From Sphingobacterium griseoflavum (GTDB lineage Bacteria; Bacteroidota; Bacteroidia; Sphingobacteriales; Sphingobacteriaceae): 64,000 nt of DNA. The notes beneath the pieces were generated by a model. It was not told the DNA's origin. It searched no databases and saw only the letters and a program-made list of their open reading frames with translations. Below are positions 50,938-59,392 of the stretch, piece by piece. The position numbers and the translations under genes were made by a program. The stretch spans positions 186,001 through 250,000 of the forward strand of contig NZ_BNAF01000004.1 in NCBI RefSeq assembly GCF_014653155.1, given 5' to 3'. Position 1 is the first letter of the stretch; each line of letters opens with the position of its first letter.

Positions 50938-53683
50938 ATCGTTTAAATAGTTCCTTTCGGAAGGCGCTGGGACTTTGCCCGAAATGCTTTTTGAAGGCTA
51001 CGGCGAAGTAATTGGCAGAAGAGAAACCTACTTCGTTGGCAACTTCATTGATGTGGAATCCTTCTCTGATGAGGTGCTTGGCTTTTGTAAGGCGGCGCTG
51101 AAGGATATACTCGTTCATGCTGCAGTTTAAAAGGCTTTTCGCTTTGCGATATAGTTGCACGCGCGATATCTGTAAGGCCTTCGCAAGCTCTTCGGTTGTT
51201 AGCTTTTGGTCACTCAACCGTTCCTCGACCAGTAGCTCCACATGTTGCAGAAAGCGCTTGTCTTGATCGCTCATCGAGCTGTGATCCTGCATGGAGTTGT
51301 GAACACCCTGCGGGATGCTGGAGAAATGAGCTTTTAATTGTTTGCGCGTTTCTAGTAGATTTTCAACCATAGCTAATAGATGAGGAACCTTAAACGGTTT
51401 GTTGATATAGGCATCGGCCCTCAGCCTGATACCATCCAGCTTACTCTCCTCACTATCGACGGCGCTGAGCAGCAAAACGGGGATATGCGATAGGCCGGTG
51501 CTTCCCTTCATGGTCTTTAAGAACTCTAGGCCACTGCCATCCGGCAACATGATGTCACTGATGATAAGGTCAGGAAGTTGATCGCGGAGTTTTTCTTCTG
51601 CCTCACCTATATTTTTCGCAAAAACAAGGTTATATTGTTTGTTCATGATACTGCGCAGCAATTGTCGGATTTCTGCATGGTCATCAATAATAAATATCGT
51701 CGCGGCTTTGTGCGAGTAAAATGAACTTAGATCATGCTGGTCTGTTGCAAATGCGATTCCATGCTGTTCGGGAGGGGCGTTGGCAGGCAATCGGTATATT
51801 TCTTCTTGAGATAAATGGGCATTACCAACGGGTAGTCGCAGCGTGAACGATGATCCGACATTGATCTTGCTACTCACCGTAATTTGTCCGTGGTGAAGCT
51901 CGACGATTTGTTTTACGTGTGCAAGCCCGATGCCCGAACCTTGATGGTTAGGCTGACTTTGGTAAAATGGTTCAAACACATGGTCAATGTCAGATGGTGC
52001 TATGCCTGTGCCATCATCCTGTACGCGGATGTAAATAAAATCCCCAAAGCTGTTGTCCTCCAGCAATATCGCTATTTTACCGCGCTCTTTGGTGAACTGA
52101 ATAGCATTAGCTAGCAGGTTGGAAAGGGCTTGCTCCATCAGGTAGGGGTCTATCCATATCTCGGTTACGGTACTTTGGTTGCTAAAACTGAGGGAAATGT
52201 GCTGGTGTTGCGCAAAAGGCTTAAAATTGGCGAGTACTTGTCGTATGAATGCCGGAAGGGCTGTGCAGGTAGCCTTTAGCTGCAGTTTAGTGTTATCGCT
52301 GCGATGAATGTCCACAAGGCTCTGTAGCAGCTGCAATAAAGTGTTGGCATTGCGCTCTATGCGGTGGAGTTGTTCTCTGCCTTCGGCGGATAGTTGTCGC
52401 TCGGTTTGTAAGATATTCAACGGCGCCAATATAAGCGTAAGTGGCGTTTTAAACTCATGCGATACCTGCGCAAAAAATCTGTTTTTGGCATCGGCAGCCT
52501 CTTGTACTTGCTTACTCATCGAGATAATCTGTTGCTGCTGTTGTTTAATCTCGATATTTTGCTGTTCTAGATTCCGGTTCTTCTTGCGGTTACTGCGAAT
52601 CACAATAAGGGATAATGCACCAAAAGCAACAGCAAGGGCCAAGCTTACCGCTAGCGTATTCAAGGTCGTTCGTTGGTTTTTGTAAACCTCCTGTTGTGTA
52701 GCAATAAGCTGCTGCCGTTTGTCTATATCCTCTTGTTGATCCTTTATCTTTTGCGACTGTAAAGCCATCAATGCTGCGTTGGTATGATCGATGACCACGG
52801 TGCCTAAGATGTTGTCTCGGATAAAGGGCTTTTTCTCTAAAATAGCAATTGCTGTGCGGATGGCTTCGGCGCCGCCGGTGGGATAGAGCAAGGATGCATA
52901 TAGCACCCCCTTGTTCACCGCTTCCAATCCGTTTCCTTCACCAGGAAGCGCGTCTATACCTAATATTTTGCGGTCGGTATGGCCAGCTTCTGTATAGGCT
53001 TGTTGGACGCCTTTTGCCATTTGATCATTGAATGCAAGCACCACATCTTGCTTCAGCAATTCGCTGAGGTTAGCTTTTGCAAGTCGGTAAGCAGTCTCTT
53101 TTGTCCAATCGCCTTCCAGCGCAATACCGATACGCATGGACGGAAGGCTATCGACAACTTTTCTCAGGCCCCTCTGGCGTTCGATGGATGCCGAGGACCC
53201 GCCCAATCCTGATATCATACCGATATTGAGTCGTTTGGAGGATAACTGATGGATGTATTGACCGGCTAGCCTTCCTATCGCGACATTGTCTGCACCGACA
53301 TAGGCATGGTATAATCCTGATCCTGTCTTTCTATCAGTAACGATAACGGGAATTTTTTCGCGGAAAACAGAATCTACGATAGGAGTGAGTGGCTGTGTTT
53401 CGTTCGGCGATACAATAAGTAAGTCAACATGTCGCCGCATCAAATCGCTGATTTGGGCAACTTGCCGTTCATTGCTGCCGTTAGCATCACGATATATAAA
53501 CTGCACATCGGGATAAAACGAAAGCTCGCGTTTCATTTCCTCCAGCATCGTTTGTCGCCAAGCATCATTACCTACACATTGCGAAAAGGCCACTACGTAT
53601 TTTCTCTTTGTAGTCGACTCTTGGCAGCCCAAAGTAAGTAATAGTCCAATGATCAATAACCAAACACGATTGTACGCTGACAT
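50936..53683 (-). CDS. Hybrid two-component sensor with fructose-type binding domain (HTCS)
   Basis: About 915 residues combining all parts of a two-component system. N-terminal membrane/lipoprotein-like segment (L-L-T-L-G-C), then a periplasmic LacI/ribose-binding-like domain (about 45-320 counting from the longer start), a membrane segment (T-L-A-V-S-L-A-L-A-V-A-F-G-A-L), histidine kinase with H428 in Q-V-S-H-E-F-K-T-P-L, HATPase motifs D-D-G-T-G-I and G-S-G-I-G-L, a receiver with Asp729 and Lys781, and a C-terminal AraC HTH. This architecture matches the fructose-sensing regulator of the Bacteroides fructan locus (BT1754). The adjacent porter, fructokinase and GH32 genes fit that role. I prefer ATG 53683 over 53740. 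Confidence 0.9.
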   Translation of the reverse strand: MSAYNRVWLLIIGLLLTLGCQESTTKRKYVVAFSQCVGNDAWRQTMLEEMKRELSFYPDVQFIYRDANGSNERQVAQISDLMRRHVDLLIVSPNETQPLTPIVDSVFREKIPVIVTDRKTGSGLYHAYVGADNVAIGRLAGQYIHQLSSKRLNIGMISGLGGSSASIERQRGLRKVVDSLPSMRIGIALEGDWTKETAYRLAKANLSELLKQDVVLAFNDQMAKGVQQAYTEAGHTDRKILGIDALPGEGNGLEAVNKGVLYASLLYPTGGAEAIRTAIAILEKKPFIRDNILGTVVIDHTNAALMALQSQKIKDQQEDIDKRQQLIATQQEVYKNQRTTLNTLAVSLALAVAFGALSLIVIRSNRKKNRNLEQQNIEIKQQQQQIISMSKQVQEAADAKNRFFAQVSHEFKTPLTLILAPLNILQTERQLSAEGREQLHRIERNANTLLQLLQSLVDIHRSDNTKLQLKATCTALPAFIRQVLANFKPFAQHQHISLSFSNQSTVTEIWIDPYLMEQALSNLLANAIQFTKERGKIAILLEDNSFGDFIYIRVQDDGTGIAPSDIDHVFEPFYQSQPNHQGSGIGLAHVKQIVELHHGQITVSSKINVGSSFTLRLPVGNAHLSQEEIYRLPANAPPEQHGIAFATDQHDLSSFYSHKAATIFIIDDHAEIRQLLRSIMNKQYNLVFAKNIGEAEEKLRDQLPDLIISDIMLPDGSGLEFLKTMKGSTGLSHIPVLLLSAVDSEESKLDGIRLRADAYINKPFKVPHLLAMVENLLETRKQLKAHFSSIPQGVHNSMQDHSSMSDQDKRFLQHVELLVEERLSDQKLTTEELAKALQISRVQLYRKAKSLLNCSMNEYILQRRLTKAKHLIREGFHINEVANEVGFSSANYFAVAFKKHFGQSPSAFRKELFKR

Positions 53684-53957
53684 CCCCAGTAAATTTTGAA
53701 AAAGCAATATACATATTTTTGTTTTTATGGGTAAGCACATGTCTTAGGTGTAATAAGTACACTATTTCATCGTCGGATCAATGCGAAACAAAATAGATAG
53801 ATCTTGCTTACTTATCGATGATTCGGATCTGTTGGTATGTTTTAAATCATTATATATCAATATTTTATTTGGTTTTGTTCAATGTAACAAAATCTGTATT
53901 TTTTGTTTGATAATAATTATGCCCGTCCTGTCCCTTCCAATAACTTTGATTGCATCA

Positions 53958-55292
53958 ATGAGGGAACATACTATGCGTAGCCAATCGATTTTAGCCTGGT
54001 CATTTGTCGTGGCCTTGGGCGGTTTTTTATTTGGGTTTGATACAGCGGTCATTTCTGGTGCAGAAAAGGCTGTCCAGTTATTTTGGTCGCTGAACGAGTT
54101 CCAGCATGGTCTTACCATGGCGATTGCGCTATTTGGCACGGTGCTTGGCGCAGCTCTAGGGGCCTTTCCGTCCGATAGGTTTGGGCGTAAAAATACCTTG
54201 TTCTTTGTGGCTAGTTTGTATTTCTTTTCCGCACTGGGCACGGCCTTGGCTCAAGACTGGACTATATTTATTGTTTTTCGCTTATTAGGCGGTATCGGTG
54301 TAGGCGTGTCGTCGGTCACGGCGCCGATTTATATCTCTGAAATATCGCCTGCAGAATCACGAGGGAAGCTTGTTGGATTATTTCAGTTTAATGTGGTGTT
54401 CGGTATTCTTATCGCTTACCTATCCAATTATTTTATCGGGCAGTTTGGCGAAGAGTCTTGGCGATGGATGCTGGGCGTTCAGGCTTTTCCAGCGTTGTTG
54501 TTTTTTATCTTGATCTTCTTTGTGCCAGAAAGCCCCCGTTGGTTGCTTCTGCATGGCAATAACAGACAGGAAGCGATGCGGGTCATGCAGCAGATCAGCG
54601 GTGATCACTACTTAAGGGATATTAACGATATGCTAGCGGCACAAAAGCGTACATTGCAGGGCGGGCGTTTGTTTACGAAGGGAAATCGCGTTCCGGTCAT
54701 GTTGGCGATTCTTTTCGCGGTGTTCAATCAGGTGTCGGGTATAAACGCCATTATTTATTACGCACCACGTGTTTTTGAAATGGCTGGTCTAGGCGCCCAA
54801 AGTTCGTTGCTATCCTCGGTGGGCATTGGCTTGGTCAATTTTGCGTTTACGTTGATAGCGATTAATTTTATCGATAAGGTGGGTCGGCGTAAACTGATGC
54901 TGATCGGTTCGTTCGGCCTAATTGCTTCGTTATCGCTGGTATCCTATTCTTTTTTTGCCGGTCGTACAGAGGGTGTAGCCGTAACGATCTACTTGATGTT
55001 TTATATTGCCTTTTTCGCTTTTTCGCAAGGGGCAGTCATTTGGGTCTTCATCTCGGAAATCTTTCCTAATGATGTGCGGGCCAAGGGGCAGACTTTAGGT
55101 AGTCTGACGCATTGGGTAATGGCAGCCGTTATCACCTTTTGTTTTCCAGCGCTCACCGAAATGTTGGGTGGCGGCTACACGTTTTTGATATTCGCAGGTT
55201 TTATGCTGTTACAATTGCTTTTTGTGTGGAAGATGATGCCCGAAACCGGAGGGCGCTCTTTGGAAGAGGTGGGCAGGAGCGTGGCCGATTAA
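53958..55292 (+). CDS. MFS sugar porter, probably fructose
   Basis: About 444 residues of the sugar porter family, 12 membrane segments. Motifs: G-G-F-L-F-G-F-D-T-A-V-I-S-G in the first segment, D-R-F-G-R-K after the second, P-E-S-P-R-W-L-L after the sixth, Q-V-S-G-I-N-A-I-I-Y-Y in the seventh, and P-E-T-G-G-R-S-L-E-E at the end. Substrate is inferred from the fructokinase and GH32 genes in the same unit. ATG 53958 or 53973 fits the family start; the frame reaches back to 53781 but with a non-typical N-terminus. A TAACTTTG box lies at 53941-53948 without a good -33. Confidence 0.88.
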   Translation: MREHTMRSQSILAWSFVVALGGFLFGFDTAVISGAEKAVQLFWSLNEFQHGLTMAIALFGTVLGAALGAFPSDRFGRKNTLFFVASLYFFSALGTALAQDWTIFIVFRLLGGIGVGVSSVTAPIYISEISPAESRGKLVGLFQFNVVFGILIAYLSNYFIGQFGEESWRWMLGVQAFPALLFFILIFFVPESPRWLLLHGNNRQEAMRVMQQISGDHYLRDINDMLAAQKRTLQGGRLFTKGNRVPVMLAILFAVFNQVSGINAIIYYAPRVFEMAGLGAQSSLLSSVGIGLVNFAFTLIAINFIDKVGRRKLMLIGSFGLIASLSLVSYSFFAGRTEGVAVTIYLMFYIAFFAFSQGAVIWVFISEIFPNDVRAKGQTLGSLTHWVMAAVITFCFPALTEMLGGGYTFLIFAGFMLLQLLFVWKMMPETGGRSLEEVGRSVAD

Positions 55293-55345
55293 AAAAAAAT
55301 ATTGGTACAGGGATTTCCCTATTTTTAGTGTCATAAAATTTAAGA

Positions 55346-56299
55346 ATGAGAACAGAAAAATTAACGATCAAAGGGATGTGTTTTGGTGAGGTGCTGTGGG
55401 ATAATTTACCGACAGGTCGTCAATTGGGAGGTGCACCGCTCAATGTGGCCTATCATTTAAACAAGCTCGGTGTGGAGACCCTATTGTTAACGCGGGTTGG
55501 CGAGGATGAAGCGGGCGACGATCTTTTGCAGCGGTGTGCGAGCCTGGGCATACCGACGGGCCTCTTTCAGCGCGACCCTATACATCCAACCTCTACTGTA
55601 GAGGTACATATCGATAAAAATAGGGATGTCACCTACGAGATCTTGTTTCCTGTTGCTTGGGACTATATTGCGCTAGGTGAGCAGGAGCTTCAAGCTGTTA
55701 AAGAAGCTGATTTTTTGGTGTTTGGAAGTCTGTCAACAAGAAATCAAGTGAGTTATGAAACATGGAAGCTGTTGCTGCCTTTTGCTAAGTTTAAGGTGCT
55801 GGATGTAAATCTCCGAGCTCCCTTTTACACGCCGGAGCGTGTCTTGGAACTCTTATCGCATGTGGACTTGGTGAAAATGAATCAAGAGGAGTTGGGCATG
55901 GTGGCTACTTGGATGGGGCTTGCTGAGACGTCGACCGATAGGATGAAGGTGGATGCCATTATGGATAAGTGCTGTGTGGATGAGATTATTATTACCTATG
56001 GTGCTAAAGGAGCTGTTTACCATGTGCAATCAGCCGGTTTTAGTTATCACTTTCCGGCGTTGCCGGTTCGAGTGAAAGATACGATCGGTAGCGGCGACTC
56101 CTTTCTTGCGGCCTTTTTGGCACAGCGCTGCCGGAAAGATAAGGTTACAAGTCCAGAGGAGATGCTCTCTTTCGCCGCTACATTAAGTGGCTTTATCACG
56201 CAGAGTGAAGGGGCTTGTCCGATCTATCATGCCGCGACCTTAAACCGGTTTCAATGGCTGCACGATTTAGAAGCGTTTCATATTAATGGGGCGAGTTAG
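55346..56299 (+). CDS. PfkB-family fructokinase
   Basis: 317 residues of the ribokinase/PfkB superfamily. It would phosphorylate fructose to fructose-6-phosphate in the cytoplasm. Landmarks: G-E-V-L-W-D-N-L-P near residue 12, G-G-A-P-L-N-V-A-Y-H near 27, and the catalytic D-T-I-G-S-G-D-S-F-L-A-A at about 247-258 with the anion hole and the base Asp. It follows the porter by 53 nt and precedes GH32 by 32 nt. Context makes fructose more likely than another sugar. Confidence 0.9.
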   Translation: MRTEKLTIKGMCFGEVLWDNLPTGRQLGGAPLNVAYHLNKLGVETLLLTRVGEDEAGDDLLQRCASLGIPTGLFQRDPIHPTSTVEVHIDKNRDVTYEILFPVAWDYIALGEQELQAVKEADFLVFGSLSTRNQVSYETWKLLLPFAKFKVLDVNLRAPFYTPERVLELLSHVDLVKMNQEELGMVATWMGLAETSTDRMKVDAIMDKCCVDEIIITYGAKGAVYHVQSAGFSYHFPALPVRVKDTIGSGDSFLAAFLAQRCRKDKVTSPEEMLSFAATLSGFITQSEGACPIYHAATLNRFQWLHDLEAFHINGAS

Positions 56300-56331
56300 A
56301 TGTTGAAAAACCTATACATAATTGCTACACG

Positions 56332-58008
56332 ATGAATAAACCCATGTTTTTGATTACTGTTTGTTTGCTGCTATCGCTTACAATTGAAGCGCAAACGCGT
56401 TTTTCCAGTACGTTTCGCGGCGAGAAAAAATTTCTGCAAATTCCTATCAGGAATGGTGCCAGCCCACGGCAGGTCGACCTTTTGCTCGACAATAAGAAAG
56501 TACGTTGGTTTACTGCCGAGCTGGCCGAAGGTAAGGCAGATTGGTTTGCCTACCTCGATATCAGTGATTGGAAGGACAACGAACTTATGATTCGCGTAGA
56601 TGGACTTCCTGAGGACAGCCAGGCTTTCAGTCCCATTGTGCAAACGGATCAGGACAGCAATGCGCATGTTTACGCAGAACCGCACCGCGGGCAGATCCAT
56701 TTTTCGCCTAAACGAGGGTGGACGAATGATCCCAACGGATTGGTGTATTACAATGGCGAATATCATCTGTTCTTTCAGCATAATCCTTATGGCGTCAATT
56801 GGGGCAATATGCATTGGGGGCATGCCGTTTCCACGGATTTGGTGCATTGGAAGGAGCTGGCCATCGCATTATACCCCGATGAACTTGGTACGATGTTTAG
56901 TGGAGGTGCTGTGGTCGATACCAAAAATTCTTCTGGTTTTGGATCGCTTCAAAAGGTGCCACTGATCCTGTTTTACACCGCCGCAGAGAAGAGCTGGACG
57001 CAGGGATTGGCGCATAGCACTGACGGACGTAACTTTCAAAAAACGGACAAGCCTGTCGTGGATAAGATCACAGCCGGTAACAGGGATCCAAAGGTCATCT
57101 GGCACGAACCTTCGAAGCGTTGGGTGCTGGTGGTATACGTTACAGAAGAAGGGGATCAGCATGCGATGCATTTTTTTACTTCAACGGACCTGAAATCTTG
57201 GACATTTACCAGCAAAGTCCTGGGTGGGCAGGGCAACGATCGCTATCTCTTTGAATGTCCGGAGTTTTTTGAGCTTCCGGTCGAGGGGGCCACAAAAAAG
57301 GAAAGCAAATGGGTGCTTACCGGCGCGAACAGCCAATATGCCATTGGTACTTTCGATGGTAAAACGTTTCGTCCGGAAGAAGAACGTATGTATAGTCAAC
57401 AGGGGCGCGATTATTATGCAGCGCAGACCTTTAGCGACGAACCAAATGGTCGCCGTGTAGAAATCGGTTGGTGGCGCACCAATACCCATCAAAATGGGAG
57501 CGCATTTAATCAATCTATGAGTATCCCGACAGAGCTCTCCTTGCGGAAGACGGCGCGAGGGACACGTCTTATTCGCAAGCCTGTTGTCGAATTGGAAGCT
57601 TTAAGAGTAGACGCACAGCAACTGCAGAGCAGCAACTTGACGCCAACATCAGCTAATGCATTGGCAGCCTTTGATAGTGAGCTGGCAGAGATTAAATTGC
57701 GTATTAAACCAAAAGACGCGCATACTATCCATATTAATGTGCGCGGTCTTCATATTTTGTACCAAGTGGCCGATCAGGAGCTCGTGGTCGATAATGTGCG
57801 TGCCCATGCTCCGCTTATTAATGGCGAACAGGAGCTGACTATTTTTGTCGATCGTACAGGAGTCGAGATTTTCGCTAGTGAAGGCGAGGTTTTTATGCCG
57901 ATAAATTATAATTTCGATCAGAAAAATATGCGCTACAGCCTCCATGTTGCAGGAGGTGCTGCGACATTAGTTAGTGGGCAGCTACATACGTTGAAAAGTA
58001 TTTGGTAA
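56332..58008 (+). CDS. GH32 fructan hydrolase (levanase/inulinase/invertase type)
   Basis: 558 residues with signal peptide (M-N-K-P-M-F-L-I-T-V-C-L-L-L-S-L ... I-E-A-Q). It hydrolyses fructosyl linkages of fructans or sucrose outside the cytoplasm. The GH32 triad is complete: nucleophile D133 in G-W-T-N-D-P-N-G, the R-D-P motif with D253, and acid/base E309 in F-E-C-P-E. The residue run I-N-Y-N-F-D at the end belongs to the C-terminal beta-sandwich. About 110 extra residues precede the catalytic propeller. Exo or endo action and linkage preference cannot be told. Last gene of the locus, followed by a terminator. Confidence 0.93.
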   Translation: MNKPMFLITVCLLLSLTIEAQTRFSSTFRGEKKFLQIPIRNGASPRQVDLLLDNKKVRWFTAELAEGKADWFAYLDISDWKDNELMIRVDGLPEDSQAFSPIVQTDQDSNAHVYAEPHRGQIHFSPKRGWTNDPNGLVYYNGEYHLFFQHNPYGVNWGNMHWGHAVSTDLVHWKELAIALYPDELGTMFSGGAVVDTKNSSGFGSLQKVPLILFYTAAEKSWTQGLAHSTDGRNFQKTDKPVVDKITAGNRDPKVIWHEPSKRWVLVVYVTEEGDQHAMHFFTSTDLKSWTFTSKVLGGQGNDRYLFECPEFFELPVEGATKKESKWVLTGANSQYAIGTFDGKTFRPEEERMYSQQGRDYYAAQTFSDEPNGRRVEIGWWRTNTHQNGSAFNQSMSIPTELSLRKTARGTRLIRKPVVELEALRVDAQQLQSSNLTPTSANALAAFDSELAEIKLRIKPKDAHTIHINVRGLHILYQVADQELVVDNVRAHAPLINGEQELTIFVDRTGVEIFASEGEVFMPINYNFDQKNMRYSLHVAGGAATLVSGQLHTLKSIW

Positions 58009-58058
58009 TCTTGCACCGCCGTCTACTAATTAGCCGCTCGCTTCAACCGAAATAACGG

Positions 58059-58101
58059 AAAGCCATGAAGCGTGATTGGTCAATCTCTCGTGGCTTTTTT
58101 T
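58059..58101 (+). terminator. Terminator after GH32
   Basis: AAAGCCA pairs with TGGCTTT, with an inner GATTG-GT-CAATC stem, followed by TTTTTTT. Confidence 0.75.
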
Positions 58102-58278
58102 GTATTTCATCGGTCATGTGGAGGCAAAAACTTTGCATAAGGAATTAATAGGAGCGGGTGCGTCATCGTTTTATTAGCCGTGCCAGATAACTTTTCCCTA
58201 GAGGGGGCTGCTTTCAGAAAATTATCTCGTTAAAAATGAACTTCTTTACTGTCTACACGTATTAATTTGTTTAAAATA
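58102..58278. other. Intergenic stretch before tRNA-His
   Basis: Nothing recognisable between the GH32 terminator and the tRNA promoter. No gene, repeat or RNA motif is seen. Confidence 0.4.
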
Positions 58279-58310
58279 TTTGGAGGATATGGGTATTTGT
58301 TCTACTTTTG
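58279..58310 (+). promoter_or_regulatory. tRNA-His promoter
   Basis: TTTG, exactly 20 nt, TACTTTTG. The -7 box ends 15 nt before the tRNA 5' end. Confidence 0.8.
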
Positions 58311-58325
58311 TGTCATCAAAATCAC

Positions 58326-58400
58326 GGTAGGTATAGCTCAGTTGGTTAGAGCACTAGATTGTGGTTCTAGGGGTCGTGGGTTCGAGCCCCATTACTTACC
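58326..58400 (+). tRNA. tRNA-His (anticodon GTG)
   Basis: Full cloverleaf: acceptor GTAGGTA with TACTTAC (one G-T pair), D-arm GCTC/GAGC, anticodon stem CTAGA/TCTAG around TTGTGGT with anticodon GTG, and T-arm GTGGG-TTCGAGC-CCCAT. The extra 5' G at 58326 faces C73, the identity pair of tRNA-His. The CCA end is not encoded. Confidence 0.95.
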
Positions 58401-58405
58401 CAAAG

Positions 58406-58436
58406 ATAGAGGTCCAATAGGCCTCTATTTTTGTTT
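58406..58436 (+). terminator. Terminator after tRNA-His
   Basis: ATAGAGG pairs with CCTCTAT, followed by TTTTTG. It overlaps the last codons of the convergent GntR gene. Confidence 0.75.
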
Positions 58437-59165
58437 TTGCTCCCTTCTACTTTCAATGCTGTATATAAAACTATCTGCTCTGTAATAACCCAAGTTGTAT
58501 TCTACCGGCCGGTCGGCTTGATCGAAAACAAACCGCTTACGAAACAAAACAGGGCTGCCCACTTCCAGGTCAAGTTTAGCAGCGATAAATTTGTCGGCCA
58601 TCCGTGCACTTATTTCTTCTTTGGAAAGATCGACGCGCACAGCATAATCTTGTTCCAGAATTTCGTATAGCGGACGTTTGAAATCTTCTTCACCGTCCAT
58701 TCCTATGCGGGGATGGAAGTAGGAAATAAAGTAAACAAAAGGTCCCTCCGCCCTTCCACGCAGGCGTGCCAATTTTAACACTTTTCTGTTGACATCAATG
58801 TCAAAAAAATGTGCTAATTTCTCATCCGGCAATTCCCAACTGATGTGCAGTTCAAAATTTTTGATAGGAATATTACGGGCTTCCATTTCTTGCGAAAAGC
58901 TGAGCCAGTTGTTGGATTTAGAGCTAACCGAAGCGTCAGCAACACGCGTTCCTACGCCTTTCTTTCGGATCAGGAGTCCTTCATACACCAATTTATTTAA
59001 TGCTTGCCTCAAGGTAGTACGCGAGATGGCAAGCTGTTTCGCCATCTCTACCTCATTAGGCAAAAATTTTGTGGCATAGGCAGGGTCTTTGATCAGCTCC
59101 CGTATCAATTGCTCTGCTTGGATATGAAGAGGTATGGGGCTTTTATGATCGATAGAAAGTTTCAT
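58425..59165 (-). CDS. GntR/UTRA-family regulator, probably of the mannose locus
   Basis: 246 residues. N-terminal winged helix (L-P-N-E-V-E-M-A-K-Q-L-A-I-S-R-T-T-L-R-Q-A-L at about 41-62) and a C-terminal UTRA ligand domain (Y-A-V-R-V-D-L-S-K-E-E-I-S-A-R and P-V-L-F-R-K-R-F-V-F near the end). UTRA regulators bind phosphosugars. It is divergent from the isomerase gene across 227 nt, with an inverted repeat over the isomerase promoter, so it probably represses that unit until mannose-6-phosphate or a related sugar appears (inference). Confidence 0.87.
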   Translation of the reverse strand: MKLSIDHKSPIPLHIQAEQLIRELIKDPAYATKFLPNEVEMAKQLAISRTTLRQALNKLVYEGLLIRKKGVGTRVADASVSSKSNNWLSFSQEMEARNIPIKNFELHISWELPDEKLAHFFDIDVNRKVLKLARLRGRAEGPFVYFISYFHPRIGMDGEEDFKRPLYEILEQDYAVRVDLSKEEISARMADKFIAAKLDLEVGSPVLFRKRFVFDQADRPVEYNLGYYRADSFIYSIESRREQKQK

Positions 59166-59338
59166 AGCAACGTCGTACAGTAATATCTTTTCGTTATCGC
59201 AAAAATAGCTAAAATATTGTCAGGTTGCTTATAAGTGTGAACATAAAGCAGCGTACCTTGCACACTGCTTATACGATAATGCGTTAATTGTTTTTTTTGC
59301 TCGCTGAAATGCTTTACGTACAATATTTTATAGGAAAT

Positions 59339-59370
59339 TTTGTTTATATGTTGGTATGTATGTACATTTG
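59339..59370 (+). promoter_or_regulatory. Promoter of the mannose unit with overlapping inverted repeat
   Basis: TTTG, exactly 20 nt, TACATTTG. An inverted repeat ATGTA-TG-TACAT at 59356-59367 overlaps the -7 box, a fitting place for the divergently encoded GntR protein. The transcript leader would be short (about 17 nt). Confidence 0.75.
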
Positions 59371-59392
59371 TTTAAACGTAGTAAGATAATTA

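Noticed and set aside
53941..53948. TAACTTTG as promoter of the fructose porter gene
   Set aside because: The -7 box is perfect, but no TTG/TTTG is found at 19-21 nt upstream and activation by the AraC domain of the sensor may replace it; left inside the gene entry rather than called.
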